Positions 53,404-62,844 are shown, counted from the first letter of the stretch. The stretch: 64,000 nt of DNA from Pseudomonas sp. ACN8 (GCF_002303925.1 NZ_MRCS01000008.1:62001-126000), one strand, 5' to 3'. Numbers and translations are program-made. The notes: a model not told the origin generated them from the sequence alone.

Positions 53404-54563
53404 GTCGGCGTTGGGGCTCGATAGCCGGGGTGTTGATCGCCGTGTTGCTGGCTGCGCTGAGCGTTTATCTGTACCTCAAGGCAACCCCCTACCAGACAGA
53501 AGTCGACCACGGCCCCTCCCCCGAAGCCAATGCCAACCCTTATCTGGCGGCCGAGTTGTTCCTTCGCAAGCAAGGCCTGAGCGTCGGCCACGCCAACGGC
53601 CTCGATATCCTGCCCAGCCTCGACCCGCATCAACACAGCCTGCTGTTGCTCGGGGAACGCGGCAACATGACCCCACGGCAAATCGACCAGGTGATGAACT
53701 GGACCCGGGCCGGCGGGCGGCTTCTGTTTGTCGCCGAGTCGCTGTGGGATGAAAAGCTCGGCCATAGCAATGACCTGCTGCTCGACCGGGTGCAACTGCA
53801 CCAGTCCCTGAGCAAAGACCTCAAGGACCCACCGTCAGGTATCGGTGATGATCCGTACCCGCTACTGACCAAGCTCTATCTGGAAGACGAGGACGCCCCG
53901 GCCTATGCCGGTTTCGATACCGCATTCCATCTCGAAGACCCGAAAAACCTCGCCCTGGCCTGGGCCAACAGCGCCAGGGCCACCCACATGATGCAACTCA
54001 ACCACGGGCAGGGTTCGATCATCGTGGTCACCGATGCCGACCTGTGGAAAACCCCGGCCATCGACCGGTACGACAACGCCTGGCTGCTCTGGTACCTGAC
54101 CACCGACACCCGCGTGACGCTGATATTCAACACCGATCACGACAGCCTGCTGACCTTGCTGCTGCGTTACTTCCCCCAGGCGCTGGTCGCGCTGTTCGCC
54201 TTGATCGGCCTGGGTTTCTGGCACTTTGGCGTGCGTCAGGGGCCACTGCTGGAACCCGTGCCGAAAGCGCGCCGGCAATTGCAGGAGCACCTGCGCGCCA
54301 GTGCCGACTTCCTGTTGCGTCGCAACGGTCAGGCCGGCCTGCTGCAAGCCTTGCAGCAAGACATACTGCGGCGCGTGCGGCGTCGCCACCCCGGTTTTGA
54401 ACAGCTCGGCGTTGCCGAACAATGGCTGGTGCTCGCGCGACTGACCGGCCAACCCACACGCGCCATCAGCCAAGCCATGAGCCCGCGACCGAAACAACGG
54501 CTTTCCAGCGTTGAATTCAGTCGTCAGGTCGCTCACCTGCAAACCTTGAGGAACGCCCTATGA
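53400..54563 (+). CDS. DUF4350 protein, operon gene 4
   Basis: A 387-residue protein anchored by an N-terminal helix (about 7-27). A periplasmic DUF4350 domain follows (about 40-235, LLLLGERGNMTPRQIDQVMNW, GRLLFVAESLWD), and a second membrane helix near 260-280 leads to a cytoplasmic C-terminus. The DUF4350 fold resembles a GATase-like receptor domain; no enzymatic role can be claimed. The start is TTG with GGAGG seven bases upstream and overlaps the stop of gene 3 (TTGA). Its own stop TGA lies in ATGA, as if a following gene once started there. Confidence 0.85.
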   Translation: MSRRWGSIAGVLIAVLLAALSVYLYLKATPYQTEVDHGPSPEANANPYLAAELFLRKQGLSVGHANGLDILPSLDPHQHSLLLLGERGNMTPRQIDQVMNWTRAGGRLLFVAESLWDEKLGHSNDLLLDRVQLHQSLSKDLKDPPSGIGDDPYPLLTKLYLEDEDAPAYAGFDTAFHLEDPKNLALAWANSARATHMMQLNHGQGSIIVVTDADLWKTPAIDRYDNAWLLWYLTTDTRVTLIFNTDHDSLLTLLLRYFPQALVALFALIGLGFWHFGVRQGPLLEPVPKARRQLQEHLRASADFLLRRNGQAGLLQALQQDILRRVRRRHPGFEQLGVAEQWLVLARLTGQPTRAISQAMSPRPKQRLSSVEFSRQVAHLQTLRNAL

Positions 54564-54607
54564 TCTGGCACCTGACAAGCGTTAGATGCTCCCGGGCACC
54601 TGCGAAG

Positions 54608-57118
54608 TCATGGCGATTTAGTCTTGGTCCGTGGAAAATCAGTGCTCGCCATTAATCTTTCGTGAACATACTCCTCAAATTGTTCGGCAGACAGTGGCGG
54701 GGAAAACAGGTAGCCCTGATAGGTCTTGCAGCCATGCTTGACCAGAAAGGTGCGCTGAGCTTCTGTCTCCACACCTTCGGCAATCACCGAAAGACCCAAT
54801 ATCTGGCTCAGGCTCACAATCGCGCAGGCGATGGCGGCGTCGTTGGGATCAACCAGCACATCTCTGATGAAGGACTGGTCGATCTTGAGTTGATCCAGCG
54901 GAAGGCTCTTCAGGTATGACAGTGACGAATAGCCGGTTCCGAAATCATCCAGCGAAAGGCCTATGCCGATCTCTTTCAACTCGATCATTTTGGCGACAGT
55001 ACCTTCCATATCCTCTATCAGCAGGCCTTCGGTCAGTTCCAGTTTCAATTTCTTCGGATCGGCACCCGTGTATTTCAGTACTTGCAGTACCTCCTCGACG
55101 AAGTCCGGATGGTGAAACTGGCGGGCGCTGACATTCACAGCCATACCCAGTCGGGCGGTTTCCGAATGTTTTGCCCAGGCAACCAGCTGAGTGCAGGCTG
55201 CCTGCAGCGCCCAACGGCCTAACGGCAGAATCAACCCCGTTTCCTCTGCCAATGGAATGAACTCGCCTGGAAACACGACTCCGCGCTCAGGATTCTGCCA
55301 TCTCATCAGTGCCTCTGCGCCAATGATACGGCCCTCACTATTCACCTGCGGCTGGTAATGAAGAAGGAATTCGTTGTCCTGCAAGCCTTGGCGCAAGTCT
55401 ACTTCCAGTCTGGCACGAGCCGTGGCAACCGCCTGCATTTCCGGATCGAAGAAGCGCATGGTATTGCGGCCCGCCGCCTTGGCGCGATACATCGCCAGGT
55501 CAGCGCGCTTCATAATATCGTCCACTGTGCTCATCTGCCCCTGGAACAGCGCAATGCCGAGACTGGGGGTGCTGTGGTGCTCATATCCATCCAACTGGTA
55601 GGAAATGTTCAGAGCGTTGAGAATCTTTTCGCCAATAGCCTTGGCCTGGATAGCTGCTTCTGGAGGATTCTCATTAAGGCCATCCAGCAGGACGACGAAT
55701 TCGTCTCCGCCCAGGCGAGCCACGGTGTCGCTCTCGCGTATGCAGCCGCAAAGGCGCAGAGCAACTTGCTGCAGCAACATGTCGCCTCTGTCATGCCCCA
55801 GCGTGTCGTTCAGTGCCTTGAAGTTATCCAGGTCAATGAGAATTATCCCGCTCGTATGCAGACTACGGGAGCTGCCCGCCAGCAGATGCTGTAACCGGTC
55901 CAACATGAGCCGCCTGTTGGCCAGCCCGGTCAACTGATCGTAGAAGGCCAAACGCTGGACCTCTTGCTCAGCGGTCTTACGGTGGGTGATGTCAGTATTG
56001 ATCGACAGAACGGATTGAGGCTGGCCATCATCGTCTCGCACCAGGGTTCGATGACTTTCGAGCGTGATGGTGCAGCCATCCCGGCGTCGAAGTGTAACTT
56101 CGTCCGCCCAGTCACCCGTTTCTATCGGGCGGTTAGTGGCCGCATTGAAAGCGGCGCTACCCTGGTAGATCAACTCCTGTGCCGATTTGCCGAGTGCCTC
56201 TTCCTTTGACAGACCGTAGAGACGCTCGGCACTTTTGTTCCAGTACAGGATGCGGTTATCCATCCCGTGAACGACAATGGCGTCCTGGGCCTTGTCCAGC
56301 AGCGATGCTTGCTGGCGGGCCTGCTTCTCGCTTTCGCGCAGCACTGCCAGATAACCCTCCCTTTCGGCTGCTTGCGACTCCATTTCGCGCCTGATCTTGC
56401 CCCCGTAGATAACGGCCGCACTGACCATCAGTAGCACGAACACCATGATCGCGTATTCGACCCGGCGCAGTTCTTCGACCGACTCAAGCTCCTCTTCCAG
56501 GAGCCTGCTTTGAATCAGGCCAACGCGATCCCGCACGGTACTGAGTGAGGCGAGCAACAGGGCATACTTCCTGTCCATCGTTGCCATGCGTTTGCCGGCA
56601 TTATCCGACTGCCCCTCCCTGAAGTAGGAAAAGATCAGCAAGGCCTCGTTCACCATTTCGACCATCGCGGCATCAACTGCACCCACCTCATCCTTCAATG
56701 CAAGGGAAAAGGCTTGTATATCCGCACTGTGTTCAGCCTCATTGGCGATCCGTACTTCCAACTGTTTTTTGGCCATTGCCAAATGCTCGTTGAAGGCGCG
56801 CAAGGCCTCATTCATGTTCCGCGATTCGGCTTCAACATTATGTGTATCGAACACATTATTGCCCGGCGCATTGACTGTGGAAGCCAGGCTGCCCAGCGTT
56901 GAATAGCTCGACAGCTGTTGGACCCACGACTGGTTCGCCTTGATGGAGCGGTGATAGGTATCGACGATCAGGTGATTCAATAGCACGCTCAGCACCACAA
57001 CCAGCACGTCGAATCCCGCAAGAAAAAAGTACATGCGGTGCCATTTGGTCGAGCGCGGCTTATTTGAACTGGTGGGTATGGCTTGCTTTGCGGCGCTTTT
57101 ATTCCTGAAAAAATCCAT
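54608..57118 (-). CDS. GGDEF-EAL cyclic-di-GMP enzyme with PAS
   Basis: An 836-residue membrane protein. Two helices (about 28-52 and 220-240) enclose a helical periplasmic sensor; a PAS domain (about 265-380) precedes the GGDEF domain, with GGDEF at 470-474 and an allosteric RxxD site at 461-464, and the EAL domain, with EAL at 602-604, NVSARQF, ELTEG, DDFGTGYSS and EGVET. Both halves look catalytically complete, so it may make or break cyclic-di-GMP. GGAG lies eight bases before the ATG at 57118; an ATG at 57136 has a closer, weaker site. The base composition is lower in GC than its neighbours. It lies between DUF4350 and MoxR genes, in opposite orientation to both. Confidence 0.93.
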   Translation of the reverse strand: MDFFRNKSAAKQAIPTSSNKPRSTKWHRMYFFLAGFDVLVVVLSVLLNHLIVDTYHRSIKANQSWVQQLSSYSTLGSLASTVNAPGNNVFDTHNVEAESRNMNEALRAFNEHLAMAKKQLEVRIANEAEHSADIQAFSLALKDEVGAVDAAMVEMVNEALLIFSYFREGQSDNAGKRMATMDRKYALLLASLSTVRDRVGLIQSRLLEEELESVEELRRVEYAIMVFVLLMVSAAVIYGGKIRREMESQAAEREGYLAVLRESEKQARQQASLLDKAQDAIVVHGMDNRILYWNKSAERLYGLSKEEALGKSAQELIYQGSAAFNAATNRPIETGDWADEVTLRRRDGCTITLESHRTLVRDDDGQPQSVLSINTDITHRKTAEQEVQRLAFYDQLTGLANRRLMLDRLQHLLAGSSRSLHTSGIILIDLDNFKALNDTLGHDRGDMLLQQVALRLCGCIRESDTVARLGGDEFVVLLDGLNENPPEAAIQAKAIGEKILNALNISYQLDGYEHHSTPSLGIALFQGQMSTVDDIMKRADLAMYRAKAAGRNTMRFFDPEMQAVATARARLEVDLRQGLQDNEFLLHYQPQVNSEGRIIGAEALMRWQNPERGVVFPGEFIPLAEETGLILPLGRWALQAACTQLVAWAKHSETARLGMAVNVSARQFHHPDFVEEVLQVLKYTGADPKKLKLELTEGLLIEDMEGTVAKMIELKEIGIGLSLDDFGTGYSSLSYLKSLPLDQLKIDQSFIRDVLVDPNDAAIACAIVSLSQILGLSVIAEGVETEAQRTFLVKHGCKTYQGYLFSPPLSAEQFEEYVHERLMASTDFPRTKTKSP

Positions 57119-57701
57119 TTCACAATCTCCAAACATAATCCTTCTAAATTGACCAATAGAAGCGGTATTCGGAAACCAATTAACCTTTTATGCCGACACC
57201 TGAACCTGAGAACACACCGCACGTAGTATTAGCCAAATTTTTTCTCTGTTCTGGATTTGCGCCCCTGAACTGGATGCTTCACGCAGAATGGTCGGGTGAC
57301 ACAGGGCTCGTTGCGGGTCATTTCCGCGCAGCCTGCCGGACTCCCTGATCAGTTTCGACAGCAGACCAAGCATAGCCGCTAATTTGCCATTATTCTGTTC
57401 GCCGACTGCTCCAGGTCGGTAGTAGCCCTTAATGGTCGCTGCTCTGTTATTGGGTTCTTAAACTGGATTTTCTTCGGTTACGTAATCGATTCTGAAATCG
57501 CGTGCCCTCTGACCGTCGTAGACTAACCTCCACTTCTGACGAACGCTCAAGTGATGGGTTGCCATGGAATTGCAATGAGGCAGATTGGCAGTCACTCACT
57601 CGTTCCACGCGTAAAAAATACGTGAGAAAAAGTTAGATTAGATAAGTGACTGATTTATGGAAGATAAAACAAATGTAACTGTTAACAAGGCTCCGGAACC
57701 C
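57119..57701. other. Lower-GC non-coding DNA between GGDEF-EAL and moxR
   Basis: No gene is seen in 583 bases; the short frames lack ribosome binding sites. The region must now contain the promoter of moxR-DUF58, which has been separated from the upstream operon, and that of the divergent GGDEF-EAL gene. An in-frame ATG at 57657 would extend MoxR by 15 residues of unrelated sequence. A weak TTGGCA...TAAAAA pair near 57585-57615 could be a promoter but is not convincing. Confidence 0.5.
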
Positions 57702-58703
57702 ATGAGTCAACCGATAGAGCCCGGCGCACCGAGCCATGCCGCTCAACAGCGTCAACGTGCCGGCGATCTGGCACGGGCCGTACGTAAAGAACTGCAAAAA
57801 GCGGTGATTGGCCAGGACAGCGTGATCGACGACGTCCTGACGGCACTGATCGCCGGCGGCCACGTGTTGCTCGAAGGCGTACCGGGGCTGGGCAAGACCC
57901 TGTTGGTCCGTGCCCTCGCACGCTGCTTCGGTGGTGAGTTCGCCCGCATCCAGTTCACCCCGGACCTGATGCCCAGCGACGTCACCGGGCATGCCGTGTA
58001 TGACTTGCAGACCGAGCAGTTCAAACTGCGCAAGGGGCCATTGTTCACTAACCTTCTGCTGGCCGACGAGATCAACCGTGCCCCGGCGAAAACCCAGGCC
58101 GCGCTGCTCGAAGCCATGCAGGAACGGCAAGTCACCCTCGAAGGACGGCCATTGGCGATTGCACAACCGTTCATGGTGCTCGCCACGCAAAATCCGATCG
58201 AACAGGAAGGCACTTACCCATTGCCGGAGGCTGAACTGGACCGCTTCATGCTCAAGGTGCGCATGGACTACCCCGACGCCGGGCAAGAGCTGGACATGGT
58301 GCGACAGGTCAGCCGCTCGACCCGGGCCGACATGCTTGATGTCCAGCCGATGCGCACGTTGTTGCAGGCCCGGGATGTACTGGTCCTGCAACGCATCGCC
58401 AGCGACCTGGCCCTGGACGATCAGGTACTCGATTACGCTGTGCGCCTGGCCCGTTCCACCCGCAACTGGCCCGGCTTGATCCTCGGCGCCGGCCCACGCG
58501 CATCCATCGCGCTGGTGCGATGTGCCCGGGCTCGTGCGCTGCTGCGCGGCGGTGAGTTCGTGATTCCGGATGACATCAAAGGCTGCGCCCTGGCCGTGCT
58601 GCGCCATCGTGTGCGTATCGCACCGGAGCTGGACATCGAGGGCCTGGATGTCGATCAGGTGCTCAAGCAGATGCTCGACCAAGTGCCGGCGCCGCGCCTG
58701 TGA
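57702..58703 (+). CDS. MoxR-family AAA+ ATPase
   Basis: A 333-residue AAA+ protein. Walker A is EGVPGLGKT, Walker B is LLADEINRAPAKTQAAL, sensor 1 is LATQNPIEQEGTYPLPEA, and the C-terminal lid holds the arginine finger region (PGLILGAGPRASIALVR). MoxR ATPases act as chaperone-like activators together with DUF58/vWA proteins, here the gene directly downstream (GTGA overlap). The start MSQPIEPGAP is the normal one; the frame is open to an upstream ATG at 57657. In relatives this gene should follow DUF4350 without a gap. Confidence 0.94.
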   Translation: MSQPIEPGAPSHAAQQRQRAGDLARAVRKELQKAVIGQDSVIDDVLTALIAGGHVLLEGVPGLGKTLLVRALARCFGGEFARIQFTPDLMPSDVTGHAVYDLQTEQFKLRKGPLFTNLLLADEINRAPAKTQAALLEAMQERQVTLEGRPLAIAQPFMVLATQNPIEQEGTYPLPEAELDRFMLKVRMDYPDAGQELDMVRQVSRSTRADMLDVQPMRTLLQARDVLVLQRIASDLALDDQVLDYAVRLARSTRNWPGLILGAGPRASIALVRCARARALLRGGEFVIPDDIKGCALAVLRHRVRIAPELDIEGLDVDQVLKQMLDQVPAPRL

Positions 58704-60028
58704 AACCCTCGCGCCTGATGCTCGCCTGGCTGTTGATCCTGTTGGCCTGCACCATTGTGTCGGGCACTTTGCGGGCATTGGAGTTCGCGGTTCCGGCAAA
58801 TCTCATGGCGATCAACTGGGGGTTGCTCCTGGCGCTGCTGGCCCTGGCACTGCTGGATGCGGTGCGGGTGAAGCGCTTGTCCTCACCCCGACTGATACGC
58901 CAGATACCCGGTAGCCTGGCGTTGGGTCGATGGAGCGAGGTGCAACTGACGCTCGAACATGACTTTGCGCAACCGCTGAAGGTCCAAGTCTTCGACCATG
59001 TACCACCGGGCCTGGACTTCGAAAACCTGCCGTTGACGGTCGAGTTGCAACCCGACCAGCACAGCCTGGCGGGTTATCGCCTGCGCCCGCTCAAGCGCGG
59101 CCACTTCAGCATCGAACGCTGCGAAATCGACCTGCCCAGCCCCTTTGGGCTCTGGTCGGACAGACGTTTGCTCGACCTGCCCGACGCCACCCGCGTCTAC
59201 CCCGACTTCGCCCGTTTGTATGACGGACAGTTACTCGCGGTGGACAACTGGCTCAGCCAGCTTGGCGTCCGTCGTAAACAACGACGGGGCCTGGGCCTGG
59301 AATTCCATCAATTGCGCGAGTTTCGCGAGGGCGACAGCCTGCGCCAGATCGACTGGAAAGCCACCGCCCGCCAGCGCACGCCGATTGCCAGGGAGTATCA
59401 GGACGAGCGCGACCAGCAGATCATCTTCATGCTCGACTGCGGCCGGCACATGCGCAGCCAGGATGATGAACTGTCGCACTTCGATCACGCTCTCAACGCT
59501 TGCCTGTTGCTCAGCTACGTGGCGCTACGTCAGGGCGATGCGGTCGGCTTGAGCACCTTTGCCAGCGAACAGCCGCGCTACCTCGCGCCGGTAAAAGGCA
59601 CCAGCCACCTCAACACCCTGCTCAATACCGTCTATGACTTGAACAGCAGCCAACGCAGTGCCGACTATCAGGCCGCGGCCACGCAACTGCTGGCACGGCA
59701 AAAACGCCGGGCCCTGGTGGTGCTGGTGACCAACCTGCGCGAAGAGGATGACGATGGACTGCTCTCGGCTGTCAACCGCCTGAGCCAGCGGCATCAGGTG
59801 CTGGTCGCGAGCTTGCGTGAAGGCGTTCTTGACACCCTGCGTCAGTCACCGGTGCAGACTTTGCCCGAAGCGCTGGCCTATTGCGGGACCGTGGACTACC
59901 TCAATGCACGCGCCGAGCTCCATGAGCGCTTGAACGCTCATGGCGTGTTGGTGATGGATGCACGGCCCGGCGAGTTGGGGGCAGAGCTGGTGACCCGGTA
60001 CCTGGGCTGGAAAAGAACCGGACTCTGA
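58700..60028 (+). CDS. DUF58 protein, MoxR partner
   Basis: A 442-residue membrane protein: two N-terminal helices (about 5-25 and 32-52), then a DUF58 region (about 185-275, RRKQRRGLGLEFHQLREFREGDSLRQIDWKATAR) and a von Willebrand A-like domain. The MIDAS-like motif reads MLDCGRHM instead of DxSxS, so metal binding may be lost. The likely role is a target or adaptor of the MoxR ATPase at the membrane. The start is GTG and overlaps the moxR stop. Confidence 0.9.
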   Translation: MKPSRLMLAWLLILLACTIVSGTLRALEFAVPANLMAINWGLLLALLALALLDAVRVKRLSSPRLIRQIPGSLALGRWSEVQLTLEHDFAQPLKVQVFDHVPPGLDFENLPLTVELQPDQHSLAGYRLRPLKRGHFSIERCEIDLPSPFGLWSDRRLLDLPDATRVYPDFARLYDGQLLAVDNWLSQLGVRRKQRRGLGLEFHQLREFREGDSLRQIDWKATARQRTPIAREYQDERDQQIIFMLDCGRHMRSQDDELSHFDHALNACLLLSYVALRQGDAVGLSTFASEQPRYLAPVKGTSHLNTLLNTVYDLNSSQRSADYQAAATQLLARQKRRALVVLVTNLREEDDDGLLSAVNRLSQRHQVLVASLREGVLDTLRQSPVQTLPEALAYCGTVDYLNARAELHERLNAHGVLVMDARPGELGAELVTRYLGWKRTGL

Positions 60029-60065
60029 ACCTGAGCAATCCCTCACAGGTGGCTTCCCAGTGATC

Positions 60066-60425
60066 TCAGGCCGAAGCCGGCAACGGCAGAAAACTGAAAT
60101 ATTGCTTCAACGCCTCCACCAGTTGCCCATATTCCGGTGGTGCCCGTTGCAGGCTGAACCCGGCGTCGTAATGTTGGGGGGTCGCGTCTTCATGGCACCA
60201 CAGGCAACAGGCCTGCAGGTCGATGATCCGCTGGCCACCTTCGCTGGCGGGAATTTTCAGGCGCAGGTTGAAGTCCGCGCCGATCATCATCGGCAGCAGG
60301 CTGATCAACATCAGCCCGTCTTCGGAGACATTGCCCAGGTAGCCAATGGGTTTGCCGGTGATGCCGTTGAACACTTTCAGGAAGTACGGCAGTTGATGCC
60401 GCTCGATTCGGCGGTCGGTGAACAT
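60066..60425 (-). CDS. PilZ-domain protein
   Basis: A 119-residue protein made of one PilZ domain: MFTDRRIERHQLPYFLKVFN includes the RxxxR (Arg5, Arg6, Arg9 region) and YLGNVSEDGLMLIS the second motif (D/NxSxxG, here NVSEDG) that binds cyclic-di-GMP. It could read the pool set by enzymes such as the GGDEF-EAL protein at 54.6-57.1 kb, but the two genes are not cotranscribed. The ATG at 60425 is used although no clear ribosome binding site precedes it. Corresponds in position to PA4324. Confidence 0.9.
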   Translation of the reverse strand: MFTDRRIERHQLPYFLKVFNGITGKPIGYLGNVSEDGLMLISLLPMMIGADFNLRLKIPASEGGQRIIDLQACCLWCHEDATPQHYDAGFSLQRAPPEYGQLVEALKQYFSFLPLPASA

Positions 60426-60656
60426 GTGCAATTTCGCTATGCAAGGCTCTTAAGCAGAGCCGCACTACTGCTTCGGAACGGGTATGCATAAGTCTTGCCC
60501 GCTCTCCCCGCTTCCGGTGCGCCAGTCCTGACAGCGCTGAGTCCTGCTTGTGCCGGTCGCAGGTGTTGCCCCGGTTCAGAGGCAAGGCTCTAAAACCGGT
60601 TCCCTGGACTATAGCTCACCACCTCCGGTGAGCCAGCGATCAGAGGATTACGGCCG

Positions 60657-61040
60657 TCAGAACTGCGCCGGTTTTGCCGCTGCGGCACTGCGCGTCGGGT
60701 AGTGGCCCAGGCTCTGCAGGGTTTCGATGCGGGCACGGGCGCGGTAGGCATATTCGCTCTGGGGATAGGACGCCATGATGAACTGATACGTCTGGACCGC
60801 ATCGATGTACATCTTCTGCCGCTCCAGACACAGGCCGCGCATCATCGACACTTCCGGCCACACGTAAGGCCGCGCGCGGCTGTCGCGCTCGACCTTGGAC
60901 AGCTCGAGCATCACCTGCTCGCAATTGCCCCGGTCGTAGGCGCTGTAGGCATTGTTCAAATGATGGTTCATCGACCAACGGGTGCAGCCCGTGACGCTGA
61001 GGACGCTGATGGCAAGGGCGGCAATGAGAACGAAACGCAT
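60657..61040 (-). CDS. Small TPR-like lipoprotein
   Basis: A 127-residue lipoprotein. A signal peptide with lipobox LSVTGC at about residue 18 targets it to the envelope. The rest is helical with TPR-like pairs (AYSAYDRGNCEQVMLELSKVER and CLERQKMYIDAVQTYQFIMASYPQSEYAYRARAR). It probably is a scaffold or assembly factor, but no specific role is known. The start at 61040 has AGGAGA seven bases upstream; the longer open frame was rejected. Corresponds in position to PA4326-like genes. Confidence 0.85.
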   Translation of the reverse strand: MRFVLIAALAISVLSVTGCTRWSMNHHLNNAYSAYDRGNCEQVMLELSKVERDSRARPYVWPEVSMMRGLCLERQKMYIDAVQTYQFIMASYPQSEYAYRARARIETLQSLGHYPTRSAAAAKPAQF

Positions 61041-61145
61041 GGGGAAATCTCCTGTCTTGAACGCTGTATCGACCCATGGTCGGAAATCTTCAGGCTGCCG
61101 GGACGCAAAGTTGCAGGGTTCAATCAAGGCACTGTGGACCGTTGT

Positions 61146-61246
61146 TGTAGGAGCGAGCCTGCTCGCGATGGACGTCAACGATTATGCGTACTTTCTGAGT
61201 AACCGCGTCGTCCTTGAGCTCTTCGCGAGCAGGCTCGCTCCTACAG
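61146..61246. repeat. REPIN between lipoprotein and pykA
   Basis: Left arm TGTAGGAGCGAGCCTGCTCG, right arm CGAGCAGGCTCGCTCCTACA, perfectly complementary over 20 bases. The long inner part contains GACG...CGTC. No gene is present in the 330-base gap around it (61041-61372). Confidence 0.92.
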
Positions 61247-61372
61247 AGGCCAGGGCAATATCTGGTTCTTCCTTAAAACCAAGCTCTTCACGAAAAAGTA
61301 GTGCAAACGAACAATGACTACACCTTCGGAGCATAGTAGCCTCACTCAGCGCTTGAACTCAGGAGTCTTTGC

Positions 61373-62824
61373 ATGTCCGTCCGTCGTACCAAAATCGTCG
61401 CCACCCTTGGCCCGGCCAGTAACTCGCCGGAAGTTCTCGAACAGCTGATTCTGGCTGGCCTGGACGTCGCCCGCCTGAACTTCTCCCACGGCACTCCCGA
61501 CGAGCACAAGGCTCGCGCGAAGCTGGTCCGTGACCTCGCTGCCAAGCACGGCCGCTTCGTTGCCCTGCTGGGTGACCTGCAAGGCCCGAAAATCCGTATC
61601 GCCAAATTCGCCAACAAGAAGATCGAGCTGAAGATCGGTGATCAATTCACCTTCTCCACCAGCCATCCTCTGACCGAAGGCAACCAGCAAGTGGTCGGCA
61701 TCGACTACCCGGACCTGGTCAAGGACTGCGGCGTGGGCGACGAGCTGCTGCTCGACGACGGTCGCGTGGTGATGCGCGTCGATACCGCCACGGCCACCGA
61801 ACTGAACTGCACCGTGACCATCGGCGGCCCGCTGTCGGACCACAAAGGCATCAACCGTCGCGGTGGCGGCCTGACTGCTCCGGCCCTGACTGAAAAAGAC
61901 AAGGCGGACATCAAGCTCGCCGCGGAAATGGAAGTCGACTACCTCGCGGTCTCCTTCCCGCGTGACGCCGCCGACATGGAATACGCCCGTCAACTGCGCG
62001 ACGAAGCCGGCGGCACTGCCTGGCTGGTGGCGAAGATCGAACGCGCTGAAGCCGTGGCCGACGACGAAACCCTCGACGGCCTGATCAAGGCATCCGACGC
62101 GGTGATGGTTGCCCGTGGTGACCTGGGCGTGGAAATCGGCGACGCCGAGCTGGTGGGCATCCAGAAGAAAATCATTCTGCACGCACGCCGCCACAACAAG
62201 GCTGTGATCGTCGCGACCCAGATGATGGAGTCGATGATCCAGAACCCGATGCCGACCCGCGCCGAAGTGTCCGACGTAGCCAACGCCGTGCTCGACTACA
62301 CCGACGCCGTGATGCTCTCGGCCGAAAGTGCCGCAGGCCTGTACCCGCTGGAAGCCGTTCAGGCCATGGCGCGTATCTGCGTCGGCGCCGAAAAGCACCC
62401 GACCAGCAAGACCTCCAGCCACCGCATCGGCAAAGAGTTCGAGCGCTGCGACGAAAGCATCGCACTGGCGACCATGTACACCGCCAACCACTTCCCGGGC
62501 GTGAAGGCGATCATCGCCCTGACCGAAAGTGGCTACACCCCGCTGATCATGTCGCGCATCCGTTCCTCGGTGCCGATCTACGCGTTCACCCCACACCGCG
62601 AAGCCCAGGCCCGCGCGGCAATGTTCCGTGGCGTTTACACCATCCCGTTCGACCCGGCGTCCCTGGCGCCGAACGAAGTCAGCCAGAAGGCGATCGACGA
62701 GCTGGTCAAGCGCGGCGTAGTACAGAAGGGCGACTGGGTCATCCTCACCAAGGGCGACAGCTACCACACCACCGGTGGCACCAACGGCATGAAGATCCTG
62801 CACGTTGGCGATCCGATGGTCTGA
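61373..62824 (+). CDS. pykA: Pyruvate kinase
   Basis: A 483-residue pyruvate kinase (phosphoenolpyruvate plus ADP to pyruvate plus ATP). The N-terminal KIVATLGPAS, the ADP/metal site LLGDLQGPKIRI, the catalytic lysine segment LVAKIERAEAV and the MVARGDLGVEIG motif are all intact; the C-terminal effector domain is present. It is the pykA-type (PA4329) enzyme. CAGGAG lies before the ATG. A terminator follows; the antisense frames over it are shadows. Confidence 0.97.
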   Translation: MSVRRTKIVATLGPASNSPEVLEQLILAGLDVARLNFSHGTPDEHKARAKLVRDLAAKHGRFVALLGDLQGPKIRIAKFANKKIELKIGDQFTFSTSHPLTEGNQQVVGIDYPDLVKDCGVGDELLLDDGRVVMRVDTATATELNCTVTIGGPLSDHKGINRRGGGLTAPALTEKDKADIKLAAEMEVDYLAVSFPRDAADMEYARQLRDEAGGTAWLVAKIERAEAVADDETLDGLIKASDAVMVARGDLGVEIGDAELVGIQKKIILHARRHNKAVIVATQMMESMIQNPMPTRAEVSDVANAVLDYTDAVMLSAESAAGLYPLEAVQAMARICVGAEKHPTSKTSSHRIGKEFERCDESIALATMYTANHFPGVKAIIALTESGYTPLIMSRIRSSVPIYAFTPHREAQARAAMFRGVYTIPFDPASLAPNEVSQKAIDELVKRGVVQKGDWVILTKGDSYHTTGGTNGMKILHVGDPMV

Positions 62825-62844
62825 GTGACCGGTCGCTGAAAAAC

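Larger units (their letters stand above)
54564..57701. mobile_element. Probable inserted segment in the MoxR operon
   Basis: This 3.1-kb stretch lies between the DUF4350 stop and the moxR start; the other internal junctions of the operon are overlaps. It carries one gene, on the opposite strand, plus about 580 bases of lower-GC non-coding DNA. The left edge is CCCTATGA and the right edge CCCATGA, so an ATGA occurs at both edges, fitting insertion at an ancestral ATGA stop/start overlap. No transposase, terminal inverted repeat or att-like core was seen. The insertion is inferred from internal evidence; a comparison with relatives is needed to confirm it. Confidence 0.55.

Noticed and set aside
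54564..54607. Terminal inverted repeats at the ends of the GGDEF-EAL segment
   Set aside because: The first 40 bases on the left do not match the reverse complement of the last 40 on the right, so a classical transposon is not supported.
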